Shown piece after piece: positions 24,602 to 36,490 of a stretch of DNA of 64,000 bases (position 1 is the stretch's first letter; every line of letters begins with the position of its first letter). The translations under genes were made by a program, and so were the position numbers. Origin of the DNA: Toxorhynchites rutilus septentrionalis (lineage: Eukaryota; Arthropoda; Insecta; Diptera; Culicidae); NCBI RefSeq assembly GCF_029784135.1, contig NC_073746.1:63552763-63616762 (forward strand), in the 5' to 3' direction. The notes beneath the pieces are model-generated. The model was not told the DNA's origin and did not search any database. It saw only the letters and a program-made list of their open reading frames with translations.

Positions 24602-25066
24602 CAAAGGTTGTTTGAAAAGTCCGTGCAAAGTCAGAGACGGAACCAAGTTTCAGCCAGTTCGGTCAGTTTGTTTGTGTTTGGTATTAGTTTGAATCGAGGA
24701 AGTCAAGTAATTTTTTTCCATCACGCTTCAGCACTTGTGGTCGCAAATTAATGGAAATAGGGTTCCAACTCGTTTCACATCACCCTATTCTCCAGACTTG
24801 ACTCCCTCGGACTACTATTCGTACCTCAAATTGAAGAAATGGCTGGCAGAGAAAAGATTTTATTCAAACAAGGAGATGATTGTAGAAACGAATGGTTATT
24901 CTCCAGATTTGAACAAATCCTATTATTCGAAAGGAATCAACAAACTAGAACAGCGTTAGACGGAGTGCGTAGGTCTAAAATGAGACTATGTTGACAAATG
25001 AAGAATGGTTCATCCCAAACAATGAAGTAGTTTTCATTTTTGCACGGACTTTTCAAACGACCCTCG
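24602..25066 (+). mobile_element. Internally deleted mariner (465 bp) with TA target duplication
   Basis: The termini CAAAGGTTGTTTGAAAAGTC (left) and, in reverse, CGAGGGTCGTTTGAAAAGTC (right) pair over about 28 bp, flanked by TA at 24600-24601 and 25067-25068. Inside, a 75-codon frame (24735-24959) keeps the transposase C-terminus: SPDLTPSDYYS (third catalytic Asp), LKKWLAEKRFYSNKE and YYSKGINKLEQRW. The HTH and the first two Asp are gone, so it could move only with transposase supplied in trans. The same deletion might recur in other copies as a MITE family. Confidence 0.85.
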
Positions 25067-25069
25067 TAT

Positions 25070-27000
25070 TTCTACTCAAAATCAAATTCAAACAAATACA
25101 CAAAAAAATTATGAATATCTGATTATACTCCCTGGTAGTGAAAGGGTCATATTCCAATCTGATCAAAACATGGGATCTTTTTCATCTATAGACACATATT
25201 TCGTCGCAACACGTTTATATCGCGATCCCACCGTTTTGATGATTTTGCTGTTGCTGCTTCTTAAGCAGTATATAGCTGTGGGAAATGGTACCTATATATT
25301 TTTATATTATTTTATTTTTCGTATTAATTCATTCTCGTTTTGCACTTTCCCGCAAAGAATATGTTTAATTTCGCCGGGTGGAGTATAATTATGTGAGAAT
25401 ATCGTTTTTACAATTCCTGGAAGACCTACCCTCATTTAGTTCGTCCTCTTTTTGCCGTGTTGCTGGTGTTTTTTTTTGCTTCATTTCGTGATGATTTGCC
25501 GTTATAATGCCGGTGAAATAAGTGATCATTTCGAGCGTGATTGATCATTCAATCAAAGAACGATGGAGTATTATTGGACTCAATTCGTTTCTTCAAAGCC
25601 ACAGCCAGTTGATCGGGTGTATTGAAAACAATAATTATCATCCACCCGACGGCATATCGTAAATCGCAACTTCCGCGTTTAACAAGCTTCAGCCTATAAC
25701 TAATAGAATGTCTTCGGAGTGACAGTGAAATATTCAAACAGTCGACTGTACAGTACCGAACCCCAGTGTCAGGCTTCATAAAGCAGGATTTATATCCGAA
25801 CATCTCTAGACTATTTCGTGTGCATCTATACCTCGGAGGTGATATATCGGTTGCTTCATTATGGAGAGAAAATGTTCATTGGAATGAGAAATTACACAAC
25901 TGTTGAGCCGACGAACGAATGCGGAACGCCGAGGGGCCCCAAATTTATGTGTTTATAAATGTTTAGTCGAGAGAAATTGTCCCCCTTTTTCGGTCCATCC
26001 GATGATGCTGCTGCTGGTGCTCTCGAAAAAAGATTAGGTATCATTGCCGCCGGCAATGTAGGTTGTGGGGAGGAAGTGTGGTCGAACGACGGGAGAAGCA
26101 AATAAAAAAAGAGTTAATCCACAACTTATGAATTTTAAAACAACATAAAAATAAGTGCCGAAGTGTGTTTTCTAACAACTGTTGCTCACCTTCTAGAATG
26201 ACATTCTACATACTGTTGAGTGCTAGCAACGATGATGATGGTCATGTGCGCAAACACACATGCAGACATTCAAATTATTTATTACGGAATTTTGTTTTCA
26301 CTTTTTGACTGGGGAATTATTTTAAATAATCGAGCTATAAATTATTGTCGGGTCATGGGCTAGATCTGTCCCTTGGGACGCTCTATTGCTATCGGTGCGT
26401 GCATACCGAATGACGTCATGAAGTTTGAGAAAAAAAATCCTCCATGGCTCACTTCCCATTGAACTGCAGCGAAACGCCGGAAATGCCTTGCAGCCTCCAA
26501 TTATCTGGTGCGCTGTGTAGCCAATTTGTGCTGCCCGCTCGTAAGTCCAGCTTCTCGGAAGAAGTGCATCAAGCCGCCTAAGGCAAGGCAAGGCAAGAAG
26601 CCAATGTGGTTCTGCAGTGCGGTGTGGTCCTGCACTCGATAAAAGGTACAATTGAGTGCAATAAATCCTTCTCTCCGGGGCGACGCTGGCTGCTTCCTTT
26701 GTCGGTGGCGGCCGGCTCGTATGTGCTGCCCCGAAATCACGGGTCGTTTTTGATGCGGTTATTTGGCTGCCCGTGAGCGCTGCGCTGCGATTTAGTAACA
26801 TGTGTGGTGATGGATTTGATGTTATTTTTGAGAAACAGGATACTGCAGCAAGCGGAAGTGATGATTATTGTAAGCAGCTTCAATTGTGGTTTTGTGGTTG
26901 GAATGATTTGCATTGGGACAAGTTACTTCCACATCACAGCTTGGTGACTGAAGGTGTTAGTAATAGTATGGTTAGCTTGACAACTTCAAGACTACCGTTG
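25070..27000. other. Intergenic, no gene recognised
   Basis: A 159-codon open frame on the minus strand (26322-26801) overlaps a 79-codon frame in another phase. Neither has a recognisable domain. The part at 26330-26800 is less A+T-rich than its surroundings. No RNA gene, terminal repeat or promoter can be supported. Confidence 0.4.
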
Positions 27001-27445
27001 ACCTGAATTCAAAATATTAGACCCGTATTTTTATTTTTTTTTTCATTAGGGTGCCCATTTCCATTTCAGGGTGGTCCGAAAATCGAAAATCGATTTTCCC
27101 CCTTTTTCCAAAAATGACTTTTTTCAAAGAGTCATAGCTTTTGAACTACTGAACCGATTCAGGTGATCAATATATCAAATCAAATCCAAAAAGCTATAAG
27201 CTATACTTTTGGGTCTTGATTTTGTATTAGTTTTTATAGTTTACATGATCTCGGGATAAAGGGCACTATATTTTTTTTTTTTTTTTCTTGGAAGCTGAGT
27301 TTTACATAACATTTCCAAAATTCAGAAAGGCGTTATATTTTGTTCTTGAGATATGATTTTTCAAAATTAACCGATGGTACAAAAAATATTTTTTCCGTTT
27401 TTTTTCCAAAATTGACTTTTTTTCAAAAATTCCTAACTTCTTAAC

Positions 27446-27603
27446 GCAGTGGAGGCGATCTGGCGTAGTGGTAACATCCATACCTCTCACGCTTAAGATC
27501 ACATGTTCAATTCTCACGCCCGATATTCTTCCAAAAATGAAAGCAAAAGTGACGAACCAGCCAAAAGTGTTGAAAATCACTATAATACAGAAAAAGAAAA
27601 AAA
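27446..27603 (+). mobile_element. tRNA-derived SINE, copy 2, with 11-bp target duplication
   Basis: Same family as 188-341 (ctggcgtagtggtaacatcc; gacgaaccagccaaaa; A-rich tail). The direct repeat AACTTCTTAAC is at 27435-27445 and 27604-27614. Other copies of the host repeat show the unsplit site. The B box is weaker here (agatcacatgttcaattc). Confidence 0.85.
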
Positions 27604-27999
27604 AACTTCTTAACTACTTGGCCGAGTTATATGATCGATATACCAATTTGAAGCCAATGAGTTGTCTTCTTTAAAAAAATACAATTGTGTGAATAGCATC
27701 CGCATGAAAATTGGATTTTAGTCGCATAGATGTAGTCCAGTCGCATAGGAATATTCAACAAAAACTGAAAACATGTTGACTTTGAAAAAACATGACTCAA
27801 AAACATAAAAAACACCTCTCTGATATCCCGATATGTTATGTGAAAAAGCTTTCAAGAAAAAAATATGAAAAAATATAGTGCCTTTGGTCTCGAAAACATG
27901 TAAGATACGAAAAACAATTACAATCAATAAATTCGAAAATAAAATCCGATTTTTTTTCCAATCGTAATATTTTTTTGAACAAGAATAGTTCATTGGTTC

Positions 28000-28005
<6 letters not shown>

Positions 28006-28037
<32 letters not shown>
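28006..28037. repeat. (TA)n microsatellite
   Basis: About 32 bp of TA dinucleotide inside the dispersed repeat. Confidence 0.9.
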
Positions 28038-28039
<2 letters not shown>

Positions 28040-28439
28040 TCATCTAAATCGGTTCAGTAGTTCAAAAGTTATGAATTTTTGTGGTTAAAAGAAGGGGTAA
28101 AAATTGCTTCTGATTTTTGAATATGTCATGTAAAAAATTCTCAGCTTTCAATTTTTTGGTGCGACTGTGTAAGTTAATTCCCATTCTCATGTTTTGTTTT
28201 GTTTGTTTTAAGGTGTCAGTAGGAGCTTATTGACAAGAGCAAAGAGTTGATTTAATGATCTGTGCAAGTGGGTAGGCTGCTTATGAAAGTGAAAAAAGGA
28301 AATCGAATGTTGATCATGAATGGAATCATTAGGATTCGGGTTATTTTCTTAAGGATTTTTTTTATGCGGTCCCTATTCACCACATAACAAAAAGTTTTTT
28401 TTCAAATTGTTAAGCGAACTCGATTTTTTTTGTACGGTC

Positions 28440-29625
28440 CCTATCACCCGCACAAAAACAGGTTTGCCTGTATAACAAAAGATCCTACGGCCAACTATGA
28501 GCGCAAACTTATCAATGAATTCCTCATAAAACAAAAACATCTGCCTTATGTCATAAAGGTAATCTTTTTCCACAGTCATCATTATAATTCCGAATAACCG
28601 TTTCTGGTCAGATCTCAACCGCAAATGATTCTTGATCCGTCGAACAACAAAAAAATGTTCTTTCAACGGATATCGTTGTATTAGGCAGTGTCAGCATCAT
28701 TCTGGCCAGCCGTTTCGGAGAAGGTTTGATGCAGGTTTTGTCCAACGATAATCGGAATTATGACCATAATTCAAAAAGAACCGTCAGCTTTTTACAAAGC
28801 TTCGCTTCATCGAATTTCGAGTTGTATGAAATGAACATTTTCAAATTCCCAGTAGGCAATGCGACATCGAAGTCGGCAAATTTTTTGTGATTCATATAAA
28901 CGACGACAATTGATGTCGTTACTGTCATTCATAGTTTCGCCAGATACATCAATTGCATCTTTGAGCGTACTATTCAAATGATGATCTGCTTCGAGCTCCT
29001 ATATAGAAGCAAGGCAAGCCTTGACGTTACGCACAAATTCTACTACGTATAGTTCCTTTTTTTGCAAAATTTGATAAAGAACATTCGTATATGCAAAAAA
29101 TTTCGCAAAAAGTTTTTGCAAGAATACAGTGTTGAACTCAAGCATGGAGACCTCTGGTTGTAGTAAAAGTTTCAGCGTCTGCGACCAAGGTAAATCTCAG
29201 CCGAACGTTCATTGATAGGTGCATAATTCAAATCAACTATTTTTGCATACATTTGGTATTTTCGTCTCCATAAATTGATTCAATGTCTCGCTGCGTTTTG
29301 ATGACTGCGAGAAAAATGCCACATAAGATGAGATAGTATTGAAAACCTTGACGTTTTCTTGTTTTTTTGTGCACGAGTGAAGCAAAACCAAATTCAATAC
29401 GTGTGCACGACAGTGAATATATCCAGTGAATAACCGTTGCTTCACCAATGTTTGTACGCCAGATTTATCTCCGGACATTACAGTAGCGCCATCATAGCTT
29501 TGGCCCACAATTTTGTCAGCATTAAGACCAAAGTACGCAGCTATTTCATCCACATGTCCGGCCAATGCAGCGGCGGTTTTGAAACGTAAGCATACAACTG
29601 AGCCAACCGAGCTGAGGTTCAAGTT
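28440..29625 (-). pseudogene. hAT-type transposase-like gene (ZMYM1/DUF4371 class), broken
   Basis: The upstream block, 29622 down to 29233, is a clean 129-codon frame: TAAALAGHVDEIAAYFGLN, then VGQSYDGATVMSGDKSGVQ (with the hAT core acidic residue) and YIHCRAHVLNLVL, then VAFFSQSSKRSETLNQF. This is the order of the DUF4371/hAT RNase-H-like core. The downstream part is interrupted, but near 28690-28480 the frame LTLPNTTISVERTF and RRIKNHLRLRSDQKRL matches the hAT C-terminal dimerisation domain. Stops and frameshifts between the blocks make it a pseudogene. No N-terminal zinc finger or hAT termini were found. Host-domesticated ZMYM-like proteins share these domains, but the breaks argue for a dead transposon. 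Confidence 0.75.
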
Positions 29626-29629
29626 GTCG

Positions 29630-30525
29630 AATGAACAAAATCTATTCTATTCTATTCTTTGTTTTAGGAGGCTTTAAACTTTGCAGTTCATTCGCCTCTA
29701 TGAACAAAATCGATAAAAACGCTTAAATTAAGTCCACACATCAACGAAAGAACACCACCACTTCCACAGAAATAATGAATGAATTTGATCGTTTATTTAT
29801 TTACATCAGGTTCGCTCGAGGTGTTTGGTGCTGTGTACTCTCGCGGTCTCGTGGTGTCTCTCAAATTTCAATGACGTCAGAAGCCGAAAGAGAAACAGAA
29901 AGGGGAACGATGACAACTACGAATAAACACTGAAGAGTGGTGGCGTGTATTTTCCATCGTTTCCATCGGTTTTGTTCAGCAGACAACATTGAACCTGAAA
30001 CGTCATTTCTACGCAAAGCGGCGCATTAGTAGTAGTAATCGTTTTATACGTAGTTCACTGTGTTTACCCTGTGTTTGGATGACGACGGGTTCAGATGAAA
30101 GGTTTGAGCCCGGTAGTCATTACTGCTTATTCCGTAGCGTTAAGGTTGTGTTGCGTGCGAATTGGGTGATGTATTCAAGTATAGCTATCAAATTACATTC
30201 TTCACGATGCGCTTGAGTTCCACCACAATAAAAAATATACTGCGGATATTTGGGATAATATAGAAATTAGAAGAAAAAAAACCATCGATAATTCCTCATT
30301 CATGTTACAAATGTGACACTGTCTACCTGTCCTTTGAACAGTTTGAACAGGCGGACGAGACGCCTCTGCTGCAGAACAAGTTCAACACTCTATCTCCGAT
30401 TATTGCACACACGAGATATAATTTCTAGTGATCCAATCGTGAAGACAATCCACCCGTTTTGCTACTGCGTGCAATCCGATGCTCAAATAATGGTGAGTAA
30501 TATTGTAATTTGTGAATGTGTGATA
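29630..30525. other. Spacer between hAT and LINE relics
   Basis: A short (tctat)n run lies at 29641-29660. The adjacent segment (ttgcagttcattcgcctcta, about 29679-29700) recurs in reverse near 52737-52765. Open frames of 75-76 codons are unrecognised. Confidence 0.4.
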
Positions 30526-30529
30526 GGTG

Positions 30530-31660
30530 CTAATCAGGAATAATCTGTTTGATAAAATTTATAATCCTGATCGGCGACGCAGACCAAATTTCCTTGGGCT
30601 CCAGAATAGCTTTATCAAGGAGTTGAAGTCTGCGTCTAGTTAGAGCTCCGCAGTTACAGAGCAAATGTTCCGAGGTTTCGCTCCCGGCATTACAAAAGCG
30701 ACAAATTTCATCTTGTGCTAAACCTATGTTTTTAAAATGGTATTTACTTGGGCAGTGTCCTGTTACAAGACCAGAGAATGTGCTGAAGTCTTTCTTACTA
30801 AGGCTTAGCATCTGTTGAATAATTTTAATACTCGGCGTAATAAATTTTTTCGCCTGTTTAAGTTTTGCAGCCATCCAATTGGCTGTCACTTCCCGGTCTT
30901 CCCTCACTTTTCAACACACAGTCAGAAAGTCCACAGAATGGTTCTGAACCAGTGAATGGTGAGTTTGAACCGTTCCTGGCAAGTTCATCTGCTCGCTTGT
31001 TGCCCTCTGTAACGCAATGGCCGGGAATCCAGTACAATTGTACCGAATTTTTCTGACTTAATTGCCGTAAAAGGGAAATGCATTCCCAGACAATTTTTGA
31101 AGAGCATTCAAAAGCATTTAGAGCTTTAAGTGCCGCTTGACTGTCTGAGAATATGCAGATGTTAGCATGTCTATATTTTTTTTGGGCAGACATTGAACCA
31201 TTCTATTATTGCAGTTATTTCTGCCTGAAAAACTGTTGGCCAGTTTCCCATAGCCACAGAGATTTTTGTTCTGTTCTTATTTCCATTTTCGACCCATCAG
31301 TGTAGAACATGATTGAGCCATTACGAAAGTTGGGGCCACCTTCATCCCATACTGTATGAGAATTTTCGATCACTCTGTATGGAATGTCGTGATTAATCCT
31401 AGGTTCCATCCGTTCATCTCTGAGGCTGGTCCAATGGGTAAGAGATTCAAGATGCTCAAGTGACCAGTTTTGTCCCCGTCTAGTATTTTTTTCCCATCTT
31501 TTAAGCTTTAGAGAGCTTTTTAGCCTCTAGCTGAACATATTGGTTCAAAGGTACCAGGTGAAGGTTAGCCTCCAATGCCTTTAAAGGAGTGCTACGCCTT
31601 GCTCCAGTCGTTGGAGTTTGTATAGCTTTTTTGTAGCTTTACTTACCTTAATGGAAGCAT
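30530..31660 (-). pseudogene. LINE 3' fragment: RT C-terminus, RNase H and zinc-finger-like tail
   Basis: Reading down the minus strand: TGARRSTPLKALEANLHLVP near 31600 (RT connection region), IMFYTDGSKME near 31310 (first RNase H Asp), FQAEITAI, CIFSDSQAALKALNAF near 31150 (Asp), YWIPGHCVTEGNKRADELAR near 31030 (His and Asp), then CRFCNAGSETSEHLLCNC near 30700 (Cys/His tail). At least two frameshifts occur. There is no RT catalytic core or endonuclease, so this is a 5'-truncated insertion. It differs clearly from the full-length LINE at 36804. The RNase H suggests an I/LOA/R1-type clade. Confidence 0.8.
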
Positions 31661-31664
31661 AGTG

Positions 31665-32092
31665 TTTGATTTCCGCTCATGCTTGAGATTTCCTGTTGGA
31701 ATAATTTCTTCCGATCTGGTACACGTGTAATCGTAATTGAATATAAGAAACCATCTGTTACCTACAATCGCTGGGTGAAAGTTTGTTCACACTCGATCGA
31801 CACTTCAAATCACACATAAAACAAACACATAAATCAATAAAATAGATTAGATAAAAAATATATAATTATCGTTTTCGTAAAAGCGAGTACACTCATTGGA
31901 CACTGAAGTTCCCCAAACAGGAATCTCGGAACACATCGTCGCCAGCATGCTCGAACACGGTTCTTCAAAAGGGATAGACGTCGAATTAAATTCATCTCAC
32001 GGTTAAATATTGAACAGTCAATAGTGAGAGTTAATCAAAAAGCGCTGACAATTGGCATGCGGCAAGAATATTATCAAATATGAAAAACTGTT
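31665..32092. other. Intergenic, nothing recognised
   Basis: Short open frames only. Its end supplies the 8-bp target copy of the following hAT element. Confidence 0.4.
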
Positions 32093-32100
32093 GGCGATAG

Positions 32101-33124
32101 CAGGGCAATGGAGTCGGATTCGGAGTCGAGGAAATTTTACCGACTCCGACTCCGACTTCTACCTGAATAATCTAATAAAATCAAAATATTTAGATCATTA
32201 AACTTTTTATTTCATAACTTTGGTGTTAATTTTGTTTATTAATAATGCAAATGAAAAGGTAATAATACTATTTAAATACACCGTAAAACAGCCAAATTAT
32301 CCACATTAACGATTCACCAAATCAGGGGCCGACAGATTATCTAACATTTTGGAAACTACAAGAACAGATAATTTCAGCTTACGGACTATGTCAACAATTT
32401 GGAGGCATTTTTCCATTTTCCAACACGCACCCAGTCGAAGGTAAAAAAAATTAAAGGCAACTTCGAGATTAGAACCGAGACGTCGCGATTATTAAACCTA
32501 CGTTCTATCACCGCTCGACCATCACCACTTCTTGATCCACTGCAGACATACAGCAATACCACAAATTTTGGGCCTTGTGATGCGTTACTACATTTATACA
32601 AGACAAGCGTTGGATTGTATCTGTGAAATTAAAGTAGAAGCACAACAGGAGTGATTCATGAAAAATAAAAATATAACCATCTTGATCTTAACTTATGTCG
32701 TTAATTCATGAGCGAAAATTGTGGTTGTGGGATCCTATTAATTTTTTATTATTGTTCATGTAGGAACGGTTAAGTGTAGATTTTATTTATTTCTATTTTC
32801 TATTTTTGACGATCACTTGATAGACACAATTAAAGCTAAACATATGTGCAAAAAGAATCGGTTTTGTTCTTATTAATTTCCTTTTCTTCGTAGAAAAGCA
32901 GTTCTATGCTTTGAAAATTGTGAAGTCAGATCTTCGAGAGGAATATTTGGCTGAAGCAATTCTGTTTTTATGAGCATTCTAAATATTGATGTTTATTTAT
33001 ATTGTCTAATCAGAAAAAAAATCGTAACAAATACGATCTGATGAAAACCGTGGCTTCGAATTATATCATTTTTGTTAGCAGAAGTCGGAGTTGGAGTCAG
33101 AGTCGGAGCCTGTCCACAGCCCTA
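32101..33124. mobile_element. Non-autonomous hAT element with 8-bp target duplication
   Basis: The left end is CAGGGCAATGGAGTCGG and the right end, in reverse, TAGGGCTGTGGACAGGC. Just inside both ends are GAGTCGGA repeats, direct on the left side and inverted (ccgactccgactccgact) slightly further in. The 8 bases outside are GGCGATAG (32093-32100) and GGTGATAG (33125-33132), 7 of 8 identical, as expected for hAT. The 1024-bp interior has no transposase. A 75-codon plus-strand frame and a 71-codon minus-strand frame overlap each other and are unrecognised. Confidence 0.75.
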
Positions 33125-33545
33125 GGTGATAGACCCAGAATAGCAATCCCACCATTGCGCTGTGACCAGAAGTCAATTAAAATACAAGACATTACCGTTT
33201 CCTTTCATAGAAAAGTGTAATTGAAATATTTAGGACTGTCCGAAAAATTAGTGCCGAGTTTAGTGAAAAATCAAAAGCATCAGTTTTTTGATAGACATAC
33301 ATTCATTGAATCCACCGGTTCGTTCTACAATCTTTCTCACGGCTCGAAAATTATATTCTCTCAGAACTTGTTCGGGTTTTTACCGAGAAACTAGTCAAGA
33401 AGCTTTTCTATGATGTTTTTATAATGCCCTTAACACTCGAACTACTGACAGTTTTTATATCCCTATTTATACCAAACCGATCATTTTAACCAGTGTGATA
33501 TTTGGGTGTCAAAATATGAAAATTTCAAAGTAAACAAACTATATA

Positions 33546-33670
33546 AGGGGCTGTCCACATACCACGTGGACAGAAAACGTACGATTTCAGACACCCCCTA
33601 CCCCTCCGTGTACAAGCATGGACATTTTCTATACCCTTCCCCCTGTTGTTCACGTGGACATTTCTCCATT
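33546..33670 (+). repeat. Transposon terminus (AGGGGCTGTCCACATACCAC), left-facing copy
   Basis: The terminal 27 bp AGGGGCTGTCCACATACCAC plus GTGGACA is followed by C-rich runs and further GTGGACATTT words. The same 27 bp occurs inverted at 43316-43342. It is probably an end of a DNA transposon or MITE. The internal part is not recognised. Confidence 0.55.
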
Positions 33671-33679
33671 TCTTGGAAA

Positions 33680-34680
33680 AAATAATCGTAAAAATAGTTG
33701 AATTGCGCCTAAATTTACGTTTATGTTTGTTTCTATTCTCTATTCTATGTTTGTACATTATAAACAAGTGAACATATTTAATACGGGCGATTTCTTCTCA
33801 ATTCTTTGAGCAGCTTTGGGGAACAACAACTCGTGAAGCTATTTGTATTGCTGTTTGTTTTCTTCCTAATTTCATTTACCATGTGATCACGTTATGAAAC
33901 ATAATATTTACGTTATACCAAAACATCACATGTGAATTTAACCTCGGACATTTTCTATCATAAGCCGACGCAAGCTGGCTGAACTATGAGTTTTCATGAG
34001 AATCAGACAATGAAATCAGGTGTTTCGTAATTGGAATACAGTGATTGAAAATCATAACATGTTTAAGGATATAAACATGTTGTGTTGTGCTATGTAGATT
34101 TGGCGAGTTCAACTCCAGAATTGCCGATCAAACTAATAGATGTAAGTCAGTGCCTGATAACTGATGCCGTTAACTTAGCTGATCCGCAAATTCATCATCG
34201 CATTAAAACCAGTTTACTATTGCAACTCGCCTCGCTTCAATAATAAGTCCCCGAGATTCATCTACCAATGATATTTCTTCGTTCAACTTAATAAATATTG
34301 GGTAATATTGAGTTGTTTGCAATAATCATGCCGATTTTTGGGAAAAAAAATTATCGTGTACATGTCTCATGTTTTTGTCGAATCTATAAACAGCGCATTA
34401 CACAGTTGCCATATTAGGCGTAAGAGTATTTCTTTTATACCATATGGTACATCACACAATAGCCATTAAGGCGTAAGAGAATTCTATCTGTTCTTCCTTT
34501 GCCCAGCTAGACCACCGAACAGCAGAGACAGTTGATACGATCATTGTTGTGTTATTAATAGAACAACAGCCCGATGTTTCTTGCAGAGCAGAGCAATTGT
34601 AAGGATGAATCGATCTTATTTCGATCGTGGATCGATCTCCATCGCTGATAATTGTTGCGTGGACGTAGTTATTCTGTTAC
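33680..34680. other. Intergenic, nothing recognised
   Basis: A+T-rich. Short frames only. gaatcgatcttatttcgatcg and nearby words at 34608-34660 look repeat-derived but I cannot assign them. Confidence 0.35.
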
Positions 34681-34689
34681 AACACGACC

Positions 34690-34770
34690 ATCTTCGATCA
34701 ATTGAAGACCCTGAGTTTAGAAGTCACGATCGATCGCTTACTAAGCGAACGCGCAACCAATGTGGCTACT
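34690..34770 (-). repeat. tRNA-like/SINE-like segment related to 10875-10970
   Basis: gatcgcttactaagcgaacg plus cgcaaccaatgtggctac parallels gttcgcttaataggcggacg plus cgcaaccgttatggttg at about 10927-10965. It cannot form a complete tRNA cloverleaf as read. Confidence 0.3.
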
Positions 34771-34865
34771 GGGTCGAAATTTTTGACATTCAATATTTTT
34801 ATTGGGGGTCTAAACAAGTGATAAACAAAAAAAATGTAAGGGGTTTTATCTAGGACGCGACCGCA

Positions 34866-35990
34866 TATTTTCGACGTAGAACTACGCAATTATATTATGC
34901 AATCCACTTGTTTACCACTTCGAATATTATTTTAGAATGTATCGAAATTTTTGTAATAGATTATGTTCTTCGTTACAAATAAATTTGATGAACGTCCTTT
35001 TACGTTTGATATGATGCCTAGGACTACCAAAATATGTGAACGGAAGAATTGTCAAACGATCATTGTATTTTATATTTTCCTCTGAAAATATTGCACATTT
35101 CATGTTTACGTAGTTCTCGAGCCGCGAAAGTTCATTCACCTCTAGTATCTGAAATGACGATTATTCCAGGCTTCTCAGTTTAAAAGTACGTTTTAGGGAA
35201 ACATATTCCGGTCTGCACATATTCTGACCAGCAAGTACAAAAGTACTCAACACCAAAAAATACCACCGACTCGCATATATTTGCAAAGCGGATTCCCCCC
35301 AGGCACATTAATTTAGAAGTCGGTGTTAGGAAAACGCAGCTCAGTGGGAAAAAAATACCGCCGACTTGCTGGTTTTAACAAAGCGGATTCCCCTAGGCAC
35401 ATTGATTTTTAAGTCCGTGTTAGGGAAACACAGCTCGGTGGGAACAAAAATACCCCCGACTTGCATGTATATTTACAAAGCGGATTTCCCCAGGTACATC
35501 GATTTTGAAGTCTGTGTTGGGGAAACCGTAAATCGGGTCAATCAGAGCTTGGCAGTTAGGGCGTTTAGATAATGCTTGACATTTTACAGTTATTCAATCG
35601 TTCATCTCATGAAAAAATAACATTTTATTATTTGTGGTAGACGCGTAAAAATATTTCCTTTCAATTGATGCCAACATCTTTCCGATATGTTAAGAAATGT
35701 TCGAGTTTTTAGCATTCGAAATACGGGTAGGGTTAGCATACAATCGGCAGAACAAATGTATGGGAAAAAAAGGAAGTTCTTCCAGTTTTCACGAATTTAA
35801 ACCGTTTAGAGATTAGCGAATTGTAATGTATAGCATATCAAACAAATCTTAGAGAATTTCCAATTCGATTGGTATACAAATCATGAGAATTCGTTCATAG
35901 TGAAATTAGTTATTAACGTTAACTTTATTTCATAAAAACGTGACCTGTTTTCTGATTTGGCACCCTTCCTGAAAGACGTTGTTCTACGTC
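34866..35990. repeat. Dispersed repeat bounded by GACGTAG palindromic words, copy B
   Basis: Begins gacgtagaactacgc (34867) and ends gacgttgttctacgtc (about 35971-35986). Its length is close to copy A (6612-7748) and the last 250 bp agree with it. The interior here contains a 95-bp tandem array also found at 49280-49785. It could be one element or adjacent elements. Confidence 0.45.
35268..35530 (+). repeat. 95-bp tandem array, three units
   Basis: Units start at 35268, 35363 and 35458 (gactygc...), exactly 95 bp apart. Each contains aaagcggattyccccaggya, cattgattt.gaagtc.gtg, ttrgggaaac and agctcggtgggaa. A two-unit version with the same period and flanks lies at 49416-49585. Confidence 0.85.
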
Positions 35991-36014
35991 AAAATGCAAT
36001 ATCTGATGATAGCG

Positions 36015-36490
36015 AGAAGACTATCACATCCTAGTCAAACTCAAAAAATGTTTGGCGGGCTTTTAAAGAAACATGAGGTTTGGCATTATTCTGGAAGAGG
36101 ACGCCTTGGCCAATTTTGAACGCTTGTTCTAGATTGACGATTTTGATTCGTTTAGTTACGAAAAGTGCTTGTTGAAATTTATCAATTGGCTGTTTGGTAA
36201 AAGCTTATAATGCAGCATTTTTCTCCTATCTCACTAGACACAAAGCATTACTTTCTGCAGGTGAAGATTGGCCTTGAAGATATCTAATGATGGTTCATTT
36301 CGCTCAACCCAAAGTTCTTTTTTCGCTCAATATTGTTGTAAATAATAATATTTTTCTTCGCCTGACACTATTTACTTCAAACTGCGAGTTTTCATTGCAT
36401 TTATGAAGCGAGTTTTTGATGGAGTCAGAAGGTGTAGAACTCATACATTGTAGCGTTTCGTAATTAAGTTTCACCAGGTGCTCATGAACA
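36015..36490 (-). pseudogene. mariner transposase relic
   Basis: In reverse, frames read SLHKCNENSQFE, then a degraded first-Asp region, ELWVERNEPSLDIFKANLHL, KVMLCV, MLHYKLLPNSQLINF, and PRPLPE-equivalent pieces ending near NAKPHVSLKARQ. This order matches mariner (kr.W.krgep....ak..lhp.kvmlcvwWd...i.y.ell...q.in, then DNArPH.s...rq). Stops and frameshifts are frequent, so the copy is old. No terminal repeats are visible. Confidence 0.6.

Larger units (their letters stand above)
27005..28150 (+). repeat. Dispersed repeat copy, split by a SINE
   Basis: Starts ttagacccgtatttttatt...cattagggtg and carries actactgaaccgattcagg, gatcaatatatcaaatc, aagctgag and ccgatggtac words shared with 14445-15145 and 20930-21680. 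The SINE at 27446-27603 splits the conserved ataactt...gaactact word. The right part repeats the module and includes a short (TA)n at 28006-28037. Confidence 0.65.

Noticed and set aside
26322..26801. 159-codon minus-strand open frame
   Set aside because: No domain, odd composition, and another frame overlaps it. Chance in less A+T-rich DNA is likely.
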